Assembly: GCF_000368585.1 (NCBI RefSeq)
Contig: NZ_KB849558.1
Span: 473,699 to 537,698 of the forward strand
Reading direction: 5' to 3'
Origin: Acinetobacter venetianus RAG-1 = CIP 110063
GTDB taxonomy: Bacteria > Pseudomonadota > Gammaproteobacteria > Pseudomonadales > Moraxellaceae
DNA length: 64,000 nt
Of this stretch, positions 52,414 through 61,490 are shown one piece after another (the first letter of the stretch is position 1; each line of letters starts with the position of its first letter). The translations under genes and the position numbers were made by a program. The notes beneath the pieces are model-generated. The model did not search any database and had not been told where the DNA came from. It saw only the letters and a list, made by a program, of their open reading frames with translations.

Positions 52414-53199
52414 ATGAACTCAATAACTCTAACAGATCATCGCTGTGCAGACAAATGTACTGATTTTAAGAAGAATGGTGAACAGTGTAATCACTGCATC
52501 ATTCCAGAATCTCAAAAAGAAAGTTTCGTTAAGAATCATCTACAACTTTTGAGTTCTGTGGGGGGTATCAAAAATGCATTGAGCATTTTGCAAGATAATC
52601 CAGATTCTTTCGATTTTTACTCAATTGAAAAAAAATACTATTACGATTCTAAAGTTAGAGAAAACTTACTATCTCTTGTTGATCTTCAACAAGCTTGTAA
52701 TAGCTACTTTTTAGAAATATTCGGTGGCATTAAAGCCATCAAATATATCATTGAACAAGCACCGCAAGGTTCAACCCACTATGATCGTTATTTTGAAAAG
52801 ATCGATTTTCGAAATAAATCAATTAATGTTTGGGTAGATGGTGATTGGGCGCACCAAGAGCTGCGGATACCAGGGTTTTCAAAAGCCGTTGAAACGAGCA
52901 TTAGTTTAGATGCACTTAGAACCGTATTGGAAACATACCAGCCATTAGTTCTTGATGATCTTGATTCATCAAATGAGGTCTGTTTTTCATATTCTCTCCT
53001 TACTCAAAATACGATTGATCAAATTGAATTTTTTAACAATCAGAAAGCTATAGCAGAAGCTGATAATAACGTTAAAGAAGCAAATTCTTTTGATGATCAA
53101 GCTGATGGTGCATATCTGCTTTGGTTGCGTTTAACTAAAAACTGTCGAAGCAAATTCGATAATGAACGTCTACAAGTTTTGGTAGGTGCGAAATCATGA
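52414..53199 (+). CDS. Hypothetical phage protein with N-terminal cysteine cluster
   Basis: 261 aa. The N-terminus contains CADKCTDFKKNGEQCNHC (about residues 8-25), a C-x3-C-x9-C-x2-C array that could hold zinc. The rest is helical, including VDGDWAHQELRIPGFSKAVE and a C-terminal ADGAYLLWLRLTKNCRSKF. The stop overlaps the next start by ATGA. Function unknown. Confidence 0.6.
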   Translation: MNSITLTDHRCADKCTDFKKNGEQCNHCIIPESQKESFVKNHLQLLSSVGGIKNALSILQDNPDSFDFYSIEKKYYYDSKVRENLLSLVDLQQACNSYFLEIFGGIKAIKYIIEQAPQGSTHYDRYFEKIDFRNKSINVWVDGDWAHQELRIPGFSKAVETSISLDALRTVLETYQPLVLDDLDSSNEVCFSYSLLTQNTIDQIEFFNNQKAIAEADNNVKEANSFDDQADGAYLLWLRLTKNCRSKFDNERLQVLVGAKS

Positions 53200-53483
53200 A
53201 AATGCACAGACTGAACCATCAAAATCTCATAGCTCCATTTCATTATCACAAAGCTGCAATTTCATTGCTTTTGGAAATGCAACAAGAAGCAGTACGCGCC
53301 GAGTCACCAGAATCAGTTGTATGGCGAGAAGATTGGAAAGTACGTTTAGCTTTTGAAAATCAATTGCAAGATCACGTTTGCGACCAAATTGAATCATCTT
53401 TGTTTGCTTCAAACCTAATCAATTTCCATGGAGAGAATATTTTCGTTGTTGTTGCTGATGAAGCACGGGAAGGTGCTCTATGA
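53196..53483 (+). CDS. Hypothetical small phage protein
   Basis: 95 aa, helical, with FHYHKAAISLLLEMQQEAVR and SPESVVWREDWKVRLAFENQ. Coupled by ATGA overlaps to both neighbours, the 261-aa protein and the cytosine methyltransferase. No family recognised; it may assist the methyltransferase or simply share the operon. Confidence 0.55.
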   Translation: MKMHRLNHQNLIAPFHYHKAAISLLLEMQQEAVRAESPESVVWREDWKVRLAFENQLQDHVCDQIESSLFASNLINFHGENIFVVVADEAREGAL

Positions 53484-55381
53484 CTAGTTTTGTAGAGTAC
53501 TCAACTGCCTTTAAAACTCAATTTGATTTAAATTTCTCTGAAAAAATCATTGTAGATTTCTTTGCTGGTGGCGGTGGTGCCAGCACTGGTTTAGAAATGG
53601 GTTTAAATCGCAGCGTCTTTGCAGCCGTAAATCACAATCCTAAAGCCTTATCAATGCATGAGGCAAATCATCCTCATGCTAAGCATTATGTTCAGGATGT
53701 TTTTGCAGTAGATCCTGTGGAAATCTGTGAGGGGTACCCGGTTGGTTGGTTTCATGCAAGTCCAGATTGTACTCATCATTCCCAAGCTGCTGGTGGTCAA
53801 CCACGGAAAAAAGAGATTCGTGATTTAGGTTGGGTCATTCCTAAATTTGCTGGCAAGGTAAAACCAGACATTATCTCAATGGAAAATGTTAAGCAGATGC
53901 TTAATTGGGGGCCATTGATTGCAAAAAGAGACAAAGCCACAGGGCGCGTTGTGACCTTAGATAAAATAATTATTAATGGGAAAAAACAGTATCGGGTTGC
54001 AGAACCTGGTGAATATGTACCACGAAACAATCAATTCTTGGTACCTGACCCTAAAAGAATCGGTAAAACGTGGAAGCAATTTGTTCGGCATCTTGAGCGA
54101 TTGGGTTACGTGGTTGAGTGGAAAAAGCTTGTTGCCGCTGATTTTGGTGCTCCAACTACCCGTGAGCGATTATTTGTCATTGCTCGATGTGATGGACAAC
54201 CAATCGTTTGGCCTGAGCCAACACATATTAAGAAATCAAAAATTACGAAGGTTACTAAGAAAAAGCAAAAATGGCGTGCTGCTGCTGAAATTATAGATTT
54301 TAGTGACTTAGGGAAATCTATTTTCAATCGACCAAAACCATTGGCAGAGGCAACTTTAAAAAGGATTGCTCGCGGTCTTAAGAAATTTGTTTTAGAAGCA
54401 GATAAGCCTTATTTGGTTGAGTCATCATTGCCATTTATCAGTCGTGACTTTGGAAGTTCAACAGGGCATCCAATCACTGAACCTCTTGCGACTACAACAT
54501 CTGCATTTGGTGGTCATAGCGCCTTGGTTAGTCCAATTATTGCGCCATTTCTCACAGAATTTGCTAATGCTTCGCAACAACGTAATTGGTCTATTGAACA
54601 ACCATTATCGACAATCTGTGCACAGGTCAAAGGTGGTCATCATGGTTTAGTTGCTCCATTGCTTATTCATGCTGGGCATGGAGAGGGTACGACAGATAAT
54701 CCTCGATGGAGTGATGGTTGTGACAATATTCAGGACCCTTTAGGAACGATTACGGCATCGGGTTCAAGTAGAAATTTAGTTGCAGCCTACATGATGCAAG
54801 CTAATGGTGGATTTAATGAAACAGATGGACGACATCTTTTCGAACCGTTATCAACGATTACAAACACAGGTAGTCAGCAGCAATTTGTTTCAGCGGTATT
54901 TACTCAAGCTTTTTATGGTGACAAAACAAATTCAGATCATAGAGCAGATTCACTTGATAGCCCACTAAGGACAATTACAACCGAAAATCGGCACAGTATT
55001 GTTAGTGCGACTTTAAGTAAAGAAAACTATGAAAGTGCTTTGCAAGTAGCAGCGTTTTTAATCAATTTCTATGGGAATGGTGATGCTCGTGACATCACTG
55101 CACCAATAGACACTCTCACAACAAAAGATCGTTTAGCTCTAGTCACGGTTTGGATCAAGGATGAGCCTTGGGTAATTGTCGATATTCGAATGCGTATGCT
55201 TAAACCAAGAGAGTTATACAAAGGGCAAGGTTTTCCTGATTCGTACATTATCGAGTATGGGCATGATGGCAAATCATTAACAAAAACTGATCAAGTGCAT
55301 ATGTGTGGCAACAGCGTTTCACCTTATCCAATGGCAGCTATAGCACAAGCAAACAATCCGTTTGTAAAGGTGGTCGGATGA
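53480..55381 (+). CDS. Phage C5-cytosine DNA methyltransferase with repeat-rich target domain
   Basis: 633 aa, much longer than usual (about 330-420). Motif I is VDFFAGGGGASTGLEMGL (about 26-43), the catalytic Cys loop is SPDCTHHSQAAG (variant of Pro-Cys-Gln), then MENVKQ, and TRERLFVIARCDG for the QxRxR region. The stretch from about 310 to 560 holds about six variants of a 'P-L-x-T-I-T' unit (PLATTTSAFGG, PLSTICAQVKG, PLGTITASGSS, PLSTITNTGSQ, PLRTITTENRH, PIDTLTTKDRL), probably the target-recognition part. The last motifs follow (NSVSPYPMAAIAQ). It would protect phage DNA from host restriction. Coupled to the next methyltransferase by ATGA. Confidence 0.88.
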   Translation: MTSFVEYSTAFKTQFDLNFSEKIIVDFFAGGGGASTGLEMGLNRSVFAAVNHNPKALSMHEANHPHAKHYVQDVFAVDPVEICEGYPVGWFHASPDCTHHSQAAGGQPRKKEIRDLGWVIPKFAGKVKPDIISMENVKQMLNWGPLIAKRDKATGRVVTLDKIIINGKKQYRVAEPGEYVPRNNQFLVPDPKRIGKTWKQFVRHLERLGYVVEWKKLVAADFGAPTTRERLFVIARCDGQPIVWPEPTHIKKSKITKVTKKKQKWRAAAEIIDFSDLGKSIFNRPKPLAEATLKRIARGLKKFVLEADKPYLVESSLPFISRDFGSSTGHPITEPLATTTSAFGGHSALVSPIIAPFLTEFANASQQRNWSIEQPLSTICAQVKGGHHGLVAPLLIHAGHGEGTTDNPRWSDGCDNIQDPLGTITASGSSRNLVAAYMMQANGGFNETDGRHLFEPLSTITNTGSQQQFVSAVFTQAFYGDKTNSDHRADSLDSPLRTITTENRHSIVSATLSKENYESALQVAAFLINFYGNGDARDITAPIDTLTTKDRLALVTVWIKDEPWVIVDIRMRMLKPRELYKGQGFPDSYIIEYGHDGKSLTKTDQVHMCGNSVSPYPMAAIAQANNPFVKVVG

Positions 55382-56526
55382 ATTTATTAAAACTATTAAA
55401 CAATGACTGTCTAATTGAACTCAAGAATATTGAAGATAACTCAATAGACAGCATTGTTACTGATCCGCCTTATGGACTTAAGTTCATGGGTAAAAAATGG
55501 GATTGTGAAGTACCAAACATTGAAATATGGCAAGAATGTATTCGCGTTCTTAAACCAGGTGGGCATTTATTAGCGTTTGCTGGTACACGTACACAGCATC
55601 GAATGGCTTGCAATATTGAAGATGCAGGTTTTGAGATTAGAGACATGATTGCTTGGATTTATGGTTCAGGCTTTCCAAAGTCTCATAATCTAAGTGGTGA
55701 ATGGCAAGGCTGGGGTACAGCATTAAAACCAGCGCTCGAGCCAATAACATTCGCTCGTAAACCTATAATTGGTACAGTCGTTCAAAATGTTGAGTTATAT
55801 GGTACAGGTGTAATAAATATAGACGAATGCCGTGTTCAAACGGCTGATGAAATTGCCAGTACTAAAAATAACAACATTAAAGGCAATGCTTATAACTCTG
55901 ATAATGAAGCTACCCGCGACACTGTATATGTTCAAAACCAATTAGGTAGATTTCCAGCAAATCTAATTCACGATGGTAGTGATGAGGTTAGATCGTACTT
56001 TCCTCAAGCTGCTGGGCAACAAGGTGATTTGAGAAAACAAGATTCTAGCCGCCAATCTCCAAATGGAATTTATGGAGGTATGCGACCAGCACTAGATCAT
56101 GTTGCTCGAATTGAAAACGATAAATCTGCTGCTAGATTTTTCTATTGTGCCAAGGCGAATCGCACAGATCGAAACGAAGGAACTGAAAGCTCTAATAATC
56201 CAATGCTACAGATGAACTCAACAATGCGAGATTGTGAAAATGTTGATTGGTCTAAGCGCAATGGAAATTTCCATCCAACTGTAAAACCCACTCAATTGAT
56301 GCGCTATTTGTGCAGATTAGTAACGCCTAAAGGTGGTGTGGTGCTTGATCCGTTTATGGGGTCTGGTAGCACAGGAAAAGCAGCCATTTTAGAAGGTTTT
56401 AGCTTTATTGGCATTGAACGTGAAGCAGAGTATTTCGAAATTGCTCAAAAAAGATGCCAGTTTGTAAAAGATGGCATTAGTTCAAAAATGCCAGATCAAC
56501 AAGATTTATTTATGGAGGCGTTCTAG
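55378..56526 (+). CDS. DNA N6-adenine/N4-cytosine methyltransferase (beta class)
   Basis: 382 aa from the ATG that overlaps the stop of the cytosine methyltransferase; a longer in-frame reading upstream has no support. Catalytic DPPYG lies near residues 29-33 and the AdoMet motif DPFMGSGSTGKAA near the C-terminus, the order of beta-class amino methyltransferases; HPTVKPTQLMRYLCRLVTP precedes it. Probably modifies phage DNA against restriction. Its target is unknown. Confidence 0.92.
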   Translation: MNLLKLLNNDCLIELKNIEDNSIDSIVTDPPYGLKFMGKKWDCEVPNIEIWQECIRVLKPGGHLLAFAGTRTQHRMACNIEDAGFEIRDMIAWIYGSGFPKSHNLSGEWQGWGTALKPALEPITFARKPIIGTVVQNVELYGTGVINIDECRVQTADEIASTKNNNIKGNAYNSDNEATRDTVYVQNQLGRFPANLIHDGSDEVRSYFPQAAGQQGDLRKQDSSRQSPNGIYGGMRPALDHVARIENDKSAARFFYCAKANRTDRNEGTESSNNPMLQMNSTMRDCENVDWSKRNGNFHPTVKPTQLMRYLCRLVTPKGGVVLDPFMGSGSTGKAAILEGFSFIGIEREAEYFEIAQKRCQFVKDGISSKMPDQQDLFMEAF

Positions 56527-57503
56527 TGCATTACTACGAAAAGAAAATTGGTGATTACCATCGTAAAGCAGGTCGCCTTAATATTTTACAGCATGGCGTT
56601 TATAACTTGCTTATAGATGCTTGTTATGACCGTGAATCATTTCCAACTGAAGAAGAAGCGATTGATTGGGTATGGGCTGAAACTGATGATGAAATTGCAG
56701 CAGTTAAGTTTGTGTTGAAAAAATTCTTCGTTAAGAATGAGCAAGGCTTCTTCATTCAAAATCATATACAAGAAGATTTAATCGCATATAAAGCTTATTT
56801 AGCTAAACAGTCAGAAAATGGAAAGCAAGGTGGTCGTCCTAAAGGATCAAAAAACAAACCTAAAACTGGAAATGTTTCGGGTGAATCTGAACAGGGTGAA
56901 CAACCAATTGAACAAACCCAAGAAAACCCAACTGAAAGCGAAATAAACCCACCGCTTAACCAAGAAAACCCAAACAAAACCCAAAAAAAGCCTAAACCAA
57001 TAACCACTAACCAAGAACCACTAACCAAAAACCAAGATAGTAATTGTAATAACACGGGCGAGGGAAAAGTTAACTTTGTCCCGATTCAGTTCTCGACGTA
57101 TCAACCCGATGACAATGGATCGTACTCACTACTTGAACTTGCTAATCACTATCAACAATTTCAAATGGATTTTTTTGATCTTGCAGAGTCAAGACACGAA
57201 TCAATTTCATCAACTGACTTTCAAACTTTGCTTCAAGGTTATTGTGATTTCTTTTCAGCTAAGAACGAAAAGAACACACCTAGTATTTGGTTTGTGAAAT
57301 GGCTTACTTGGATTCAAAACAATATTCAAGACGTGATTAAACGTCGTGAAAAACAAACTAAAGCAAATCAATCTGTAAATACTGATCAACCAGCTAAGGG
57401 CTATTTTGAGCGCATTCTCGATGAAGAACAAAGCGAAAACGTCATAGTGGACGTGACTCCATCAAAAAAGCAGATAGCTAATTTGGAGTACGGACATGCA
57501 TAA
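56526..57503 (+). CDS. YdaU-type (DUF1376) replication-associated protein
   Basis: 325 aa, GTG start with GGAGG 8 bases upstream. The N-terminal DUF1376 region reads YYEKKIGDYHRKAGRLNILQ, then GVYNLLIDACYDRESFPT (about 1-90). A low-complexity linker (about 100-175) is rich in Asn, Gln, Glu, Pro and Lys. The C-terminal part (about 190-290) looks like a DnaT/DnaD-type helical module. Phages place such genes before a helicase loader, as here. The stop overlaps the lambda P-like start. Confidence 0.8.
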   Translation: MHYYEKKIGDYHRKAGRLNILQHGVYNLLIDACYDRESFPTEEEAIDWVWAETDDEIAAVKFVLKKFFVKNEQGFFIQNHIQEDLIAYKAYLAKQSENGKQGGRPKGSKNKPKTGNVSGESEQGEQPIEQTQENPTESEINPPLNQENPNKTQKKPKPITTNQEPLTKNQDSNCNNTGEGKVNFVPIQFSTYQPDDNGSYSLLELANHYQQFQMDFFDLAESRHESISSTDFQTLLQGYCDFFSAKNEKNTPSIWFVKWLTWIQNNIQDVIKRREKQTKANQSVNTDQPAKGYFERILDEEQSENVIVDVTPSKKQIANLEYGHA

Positions 57504-58245
57504 AATTACGATCAAAGAAATTCGTCAGCTCATTTTAGATTTACGTGTGTTACATGCTTCGCAATTCAATAGAAATTTTCCAACATCGGGTGAAATGGCT
57601 GTACCGATGTCGTTTATTGAATCAAGAGCAATGGAATCCCTTTGTGATGTCAATGTTGATCAGTTTGAACGGGCACGAAACAGACTATTGAAATCGGGCG
57701 GTAAGTTCATGCCTTCGTTCTCTGATTTCCGCGATTGGTGCATAGGTGAAACTTGGATGTCAGCAGATGAAGCTTGGGCGCGTGCATGTCGATTTACAGC
57801 AGATAAAAGTGTTCAAATCACTCAAATTACGAAAGTTGCTTTGGATGAAGTACAGCACTTAATCACTGATGGTTATATGAAACCAGCACGGGAACAATTT
57901 ATTAATACTTACAATGCATTTGTGGCGAAGGCTCAACTTATAGGCCGAACTCAAGAAATGTATGTCCCGCCAAAACAATTGGAACATAACAAAAAAGATC
58001 ATGTTCCTGTGTCGAATGATGATGCTTTAGAGCGTCTTAACGCATTGAAGCAAAAGCTAAATATTCGTAATAGAGAGATCAAACAACCACAGAAACTTGA
58101 GCTTAAAGCTAAAACTATTGTTCCAGCAGTACAGGAACCATGGCCTGATCCTTTTGATCAACCAAACGAATATTTAGAAGCTTGTGAGCGTGATGGTCTG
58201 AATGTCCCGAAAACCGTTATTAAACATATTGGTGGTACAGCATGA
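57496..58245 (+). CDS. Replication protein P-like helicase loader
   Basis: 249 aa. It follows the lambda/P22-type replication P pattern: FNRNFPTSGEMAVPMSFIES, ERARNRLLKSGGKFMPSFSD then FRDWCIGETWMSADEAWARA. The C-terminus contains DPFDQPNEYLEACERDG. Such proteins recruit the host DnaB helicase to the phage origin. Overlaps both neighbours (8 bp upstream, 4 bp downstream) in the rightward operon. Confidence 0.82.
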   Translation: MHKITIKEIRQLILDLRVLHASQFNRNFPTSGEMAVPMSFIESRAMESLCDVNVDQFERARNRLLKSGGKFMPSFSDFRDWCIGETWMSADEAWARACRFTADKSVQITQITKVALDEVQHLITDGYMKPAREQFINTYNAFVAKAQLIGRTQEMYVPPKQLEHNKKDHVPVSNDDALERLNALKQKLNIRNREIKQPQKLELKAKTIVPAVQEPWPDPFDQPNEYLEACERDGLNVPKTVIKHIGGTA

Positions 58246-58745
58246 TTCAAAAGCATCTTCAAGAGACAGAGCAAACAGAAACGAACTCAAAGCAATTCAC
58301 AAAAGGCGCGAGAGTCTATGTAGATTTTATCAGTGACTCAAGAACTGAGTTCTCAGGAAAGCAAATCAAAGGATTTGCCAGAGTTGATAGACACGAAAAT
58401 GGTTATGTCTATGGACAATTGGAACAAGGCACTCCATTTATGTGTCCTGAAAAATATGTAGAACTTACACCACAAGAATACATAAAGCAGTTAAGACTTG
58501 AGTTTGAGCAGTGGTTGAGAAATCAAGAACAATATTCAATTTTGATCCAACAATACGGCAATGACGTATTTATTTACGACGCAATTGATGGCTACCAGAA
58601 GTTAGCCATTTCATTGGCATTTGAACTATGGAAAATGCTGCATCTATGTCGTGAAGAAAATAAGGTTTTACTCAAAAAACTTAGTATTCCAGCATCTGCG
58701 ACTGAAAAAACTAATTTAGTAAAAGCGGGTGGCAATCATGAGTAA
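58242..58745 (+). CDS. Hypothetical phage protein
   Basis: 167 aa. An SH3-like start (FTKGARVYVDFISDSRTEFS, then GKQIKGFARVDRHENGYVYG) is followed by a helical part (LRLEFEQWLRNQEQYSILIQ). Coupled by ATGA to the P-like gene and overlapping the RusA start. Function unknown; it may be a nucleic-acid accessory protein. Confidence 0.6.
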   Translation: MIQKHLQETEQTETNSKQFTKGARVYVDFISDSRTEFSGKQIKGFARVDRHENGYVYGQLEQGTPFMCPEKYVELTPQEYIKQLRLEFEQWLRNQEQYSILIQQYGNDVFIYDAIDGYQKLAISLAFELWKMLHLCREENKVLLKKLSIPASATEKTNLVKAGGNHE

Positions 58746-59421
58746 AAATCGCAATGCATGGGGGCAATGGTCTAAAGGCAAAACATCATTCTTCACGATG
58801 AACCCGCTTGTTGAAACAAAAACTAATCGACAAGCACGAGTAAGGAGAGCGTTAGATAAGAAAGTGATTTTACCTTGCTCTGTCACAACACAAGACATAA
58901 ACGGAGATCAACTTCATCAAGGAAGTACAGGTGGCTTAATCATTACTGGTGAGGGTTTCGTAACGGTCAAATTGCCATACGGTATCAGTGCAAATGAAAT
59001 TTGGCGAGCTACTATTGATGAAGGTACTGGCAAACAAAGAAATAGCTTATCTATGGGAGCTAAAAAATTCAAAAAAAATGTTTTTGAAATTTATGCACCA
59101 ATATTCAAAGCCCTCAAGTGGAAAGCCATATCTCAACAATGTGAAATCCGTTTGATGGTTCAGCCACCACGAAAACTTCGTAGTTACAGCGCAAGCACTT
59201 ATCCGCGGTTTGATATTGATAATTATCCGAAACTCTTAATTGACTCTTTGAAAGGTACAGAATTGCTTTTTAAAGATGACAATATTTTTGTTAAAGAAAA
59301 AATCGAATTTGCTGAACCCATTGAAAACGGTTGCGTCTGGTTATCTTGCATTTTTATCAATGAAACGAATTGGCTTGATAAAAAAGTGAATTTTGACTGG
59401 CTTGCTGGGAGAGTTGCGTAA
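58738..59421 (+). CDS. rusA: RusA-family Holliday junction resolvase
   Basis: 227 aa from the ATG at 58738 (a GTG at 58729 is also open). The RusA core is in the C-terminal half: QCEIRLMVQPPRKL, then YPRFDIDNYPKLLIDSLKGT and LLFKDDNIFVKEKIEFA, with the conserved acidic pairs Asp-x-Asp-Asn and Asp-Asp. About 80 extra N-terminal residues precede it (FFTMNPLVETKTNRQARVRR). It would cut branched phage DNA before packaging. Confidence 0.88.
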   Translation: MSKNRNAWGQWSKGKTSFFTMNPLVETKTNRQARVRRALDKKVILPCSVTTQDINGDQLHQGSTGGLIITGEGFVTVKLPYGISANEIWRATIDEGTGKQRNSLSMGAKKFKKNVFEIYAPIFKALKWKAISQQCEIRLMVQPPRKLRSYSASTYPRFDIDNYPKLLIDSLKGTELLFKDDNIFVKEKIEFAEPIENGCVWLSCIFINETNWLDKKVNFDWLAGRVA

Positions 59422-60122
59422 TGGCTAAAAGAACAGATTTTGAAAAGCGCGTAATGATCGGGCGAAAGTTAGCACTGGCGAGAGAGCGTACCGGGTTAAG
59501 ACAAGATGAAGTTGCTATTGAATTGTTTGGCGTTGAGCAAAAGAACCGTATTTCCGAAATGGAAAACGGAAAAACTTTACCCGATGCTGAACTACTTCAA
59601 GTGATGTGCAGCCTATACCATTGTTCAGTTGATTGGGTATTAGGTTTTACGATCAATCCAGAGCTAAATGAGACTGAATCAGTAGCAGGGATTCTCTTTA
59701 ATGGTTTAGGTGATTTACTTGCAGAGAATTTAAATGCTGTAACTTCTCAAATGGCATTGTTATGTGCAAAGCATATTGCATCTTATCCACCAGCTTTACA
59801 GGTACGATTATTAGAAAGTTCAAAGGCAGTTGCCAAAAAGTTAATCAGCTTAGATCGTGATCAACAGGAAAAAATTCAGAATGAATTGATTGATCTCATG
59901 CAAACAATCAAGGAGTGTGACAAAGATCGAGCAATTCAATTCACCAATTTAGCTAAAGGTATCGAAGATATTACATACCGCGATGAGGGAGATATTCAAG
60001 AAAAGCTAATTCAAGACCTGAAAAGCCAACGTAAAACACGTTTTACTCAAACAACATTACCTACTGAGGAGAAAGCAGAACCTCAGTTTGACTTCTTCTC
60101 TGGTGATGCATTGAGTACATAA
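59421..60122 (+). CDS. XRE-type HTH protein, possible late regulator
   Basis: 233 aa. The HTH is at residues 12-75 (RKLALARERTGLRQDEVAIE, then KNRISEMENGKTLPDAELLQ). The remaining helical part includes LLESSKAVAKKLISLDRDQQ. Starts by a TAATG overlap after RusA. The place after the replication genes is where lambdoid phages hold late-gene activators such as Q, but nothing specific to Q is seen. Confidence 0.65.
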   Translation: MAKRTDFEKRVMIGRKLALARERTGLRQDEVAIELFGVEQKNRISEMENGKTLPDAELLQVMCSLYHCSVDWVLGFTINPELNETESVAGILFNGLGDLLAENLNAVTSQMALLCAKHIASYPPALQVRLLESSKAVAKKLISLDRDQQEKIQNELIDLMQTIKECDKDRAIQFTNLAKGIEDITYRDEGDIQEKLIQDLKSQRKTRFTQTTLPTEEKAEPQFDFFSGDALST

Positions 60123-60124
60123 TT

Positions 60125-60958
60125 ATGGCTGTTCAATCCTATTCACAAGAAATCTGGGATCGACTCAAATTAGTTTATGAGTCATCCCCTAAGATCACTT
60201 GGCAGAAATTAGTTGACCAGGTAGGTGAGGAGTTGGGCTGTGATATGCCTTCTCCTTCTGTTGTACGTCGTAAAGCAATCGCTGAAAAGTGGAAAAAGTG
60301 CACTAAAAATCTAGTCAAAAAGTCTGCTCGTGAACTAAATAATGAAATAAAAAAATTGACTAGTAAAAAGACTAGTCAAGAAAACAAGCAAGATGATGAA
60401 AGTAAAGGAAAAGAAAGTAGTCAAAATGATGTCAAAAAGCCGTCAAATATTGCGAATGTTTGGGGTCAAAAATCGAAGTCAGAAAATGATTTTAGTAAGG
60501 CTGATTTTAACCGCTTAACTTCAGCTCAAATCATTAAGCAAAACCGATATAGGTTGGCGAATTTGGGTGAATTGGCTGGCGATACAATTACAAGCGTAAT
60601 TCATATCCGAGATGAAGTCTTAAAACTAGATGTAAGTAATCTAGATCCTGAAGATAAAGAGGCTATTAACATCATCAATGGTCTTAAATTCAAAATGGGT
60701 CTGATCAGTCAAATCGTGGACTTGAATGTTAAGCAAAGTATCACACTTGCCAATATAGCCAAATCAGAGGCCCTATTCTGGGGCTTTGAAATGGAAGAAC
60801 TCAAAGATCAGTCAGAGGTCCAAGCAAAACGATCTGCTGTAATTAACAATGCAGAAGAGCGTATGAAAATTGCTAAAGAAAAAATGGCTACAGATAAGAG
60901 AGCAGCTTTTGCCCGTAAGTTGGCAATGATTGAGGCTGGTGATGAGGATGAGAATTAA
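60125..60958 (+). CDS. Phage protein with N-terminal HTH, possible small terminase
   Basis: 277 aa. The N-terminal 55 residues look like a DNA-binding helix-turn-helix (SQEIWDRLKLVYESSPKITW, then CDMPSPSVVRRKAIAEKWKK), as in some small terminase or packaging proteins. A low-complexity Lys/Ser/Asn linker follows and a long helical part (about 145-265). It begins 2 bp after the XRE gene. It is the last gene of the rightward operon before an AT-rich gap and a likely acquired cassette. Confidence 0.5.
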   Translation: MAVQSYSQEIWDRLKLVYESSPKITWQKLVDQVGEELGCDMPSPSVVRRKAIAEKWKKCTKNLVKKSARELNNEIKKLTSKKTSQENKQDDESKGKESSQNDVKKPSNIANVWGQKSKSENDFSKADFNRLTSAQIIKQNRYRLANLGELAGDTITSVIHIRDEVLKLDVSNLDPEDKEAINIINGLKFKMGLISQIVDLNVKQSITLANIAKSEALFWGFEMEELKDQSEVQAKRSAVINNAEERMKIAKEKMATDKRAAFARKLAMIEAGDEDEN

Positions 60959-61073
60959 TGATTATAAAAAGTTAAATCACATTTGAATGCTTAAAATTAG
61001 AATATCGATAGAGTAAAGTTTTAAATAATAACAATAATTTATTTATTGCTTTTGTCTCATTTTTATAAGACAA

Positions 61074-61487
61074 TTGATTAAAAGTTATTCAGATTTCGCA
61101 GATATGATTTGTAAATTAACTCCATATGAAGTTAGTCTAGAAGTTAAAAAGTATCTTGATAGGGAGAAAGTCTCTCTAAGAGATTTTTGTAATAAATATA
61201 ATACATTGAATAATATGGAAATAAGAGATGGGGCTATTAAACCTTTAAATAAGGATTTTTTACTTAGAGTTAAAAATAATGAATTTAAAGTTGTTAATAA
61301 GCGTGTCTTGGATTTATGCGACTATTTGGGTTTGAATGTAAGTAGAAAAGTTTTATCAAAGTCAACAATGGTTAATGAATTCCAAAATTTACAAAAGATT
61401 GCTCAAAAACATCCTTATTTAGAGGAAAAGCTAATAAATATTTTAGCTGAGGTGGGTGAACTTTTAACAACAAACATAAATGGGTGA
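61074..61487 (+). CDS. Small protein leading the methyltransferase-MORC cassette
   Basis: 137 aa from a TTG at 61074; an ATG at 61104 would give 127 aa and neither has a good ribosome site. All-helical and AT-rich in codon use: LTPYEVSLEVKKYLDREKVS, then RVLDLCDYLGLNVSRKVLSK. The middle and second block could be a helix-turn-helix, so a controller role for the downstream methyltransferase is possible. Its stop is 3 bp before the C5 methyltransferase start. Confidence 0.6.
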   Translation: MIKSYSDFADMICKLTPYEVSLEVKKYLDREKVSLRDFCNKYNTLNNMEIRDGAIKPLNKDFLLRVKNNEFKVVNKRVLDLCDYLGLNVSRKVLSKSTMVNEFQNLQKIAQKHPYLEEKLINILAEVGELLTTNING

Positions 61488-61490
61488 AAC

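Noticed and set aside
56795..57055. Hydrophobic minus-strand ORF within the YdaU-type gene
   Set aside because: An artefact of the low-complexity linker on the other strand.
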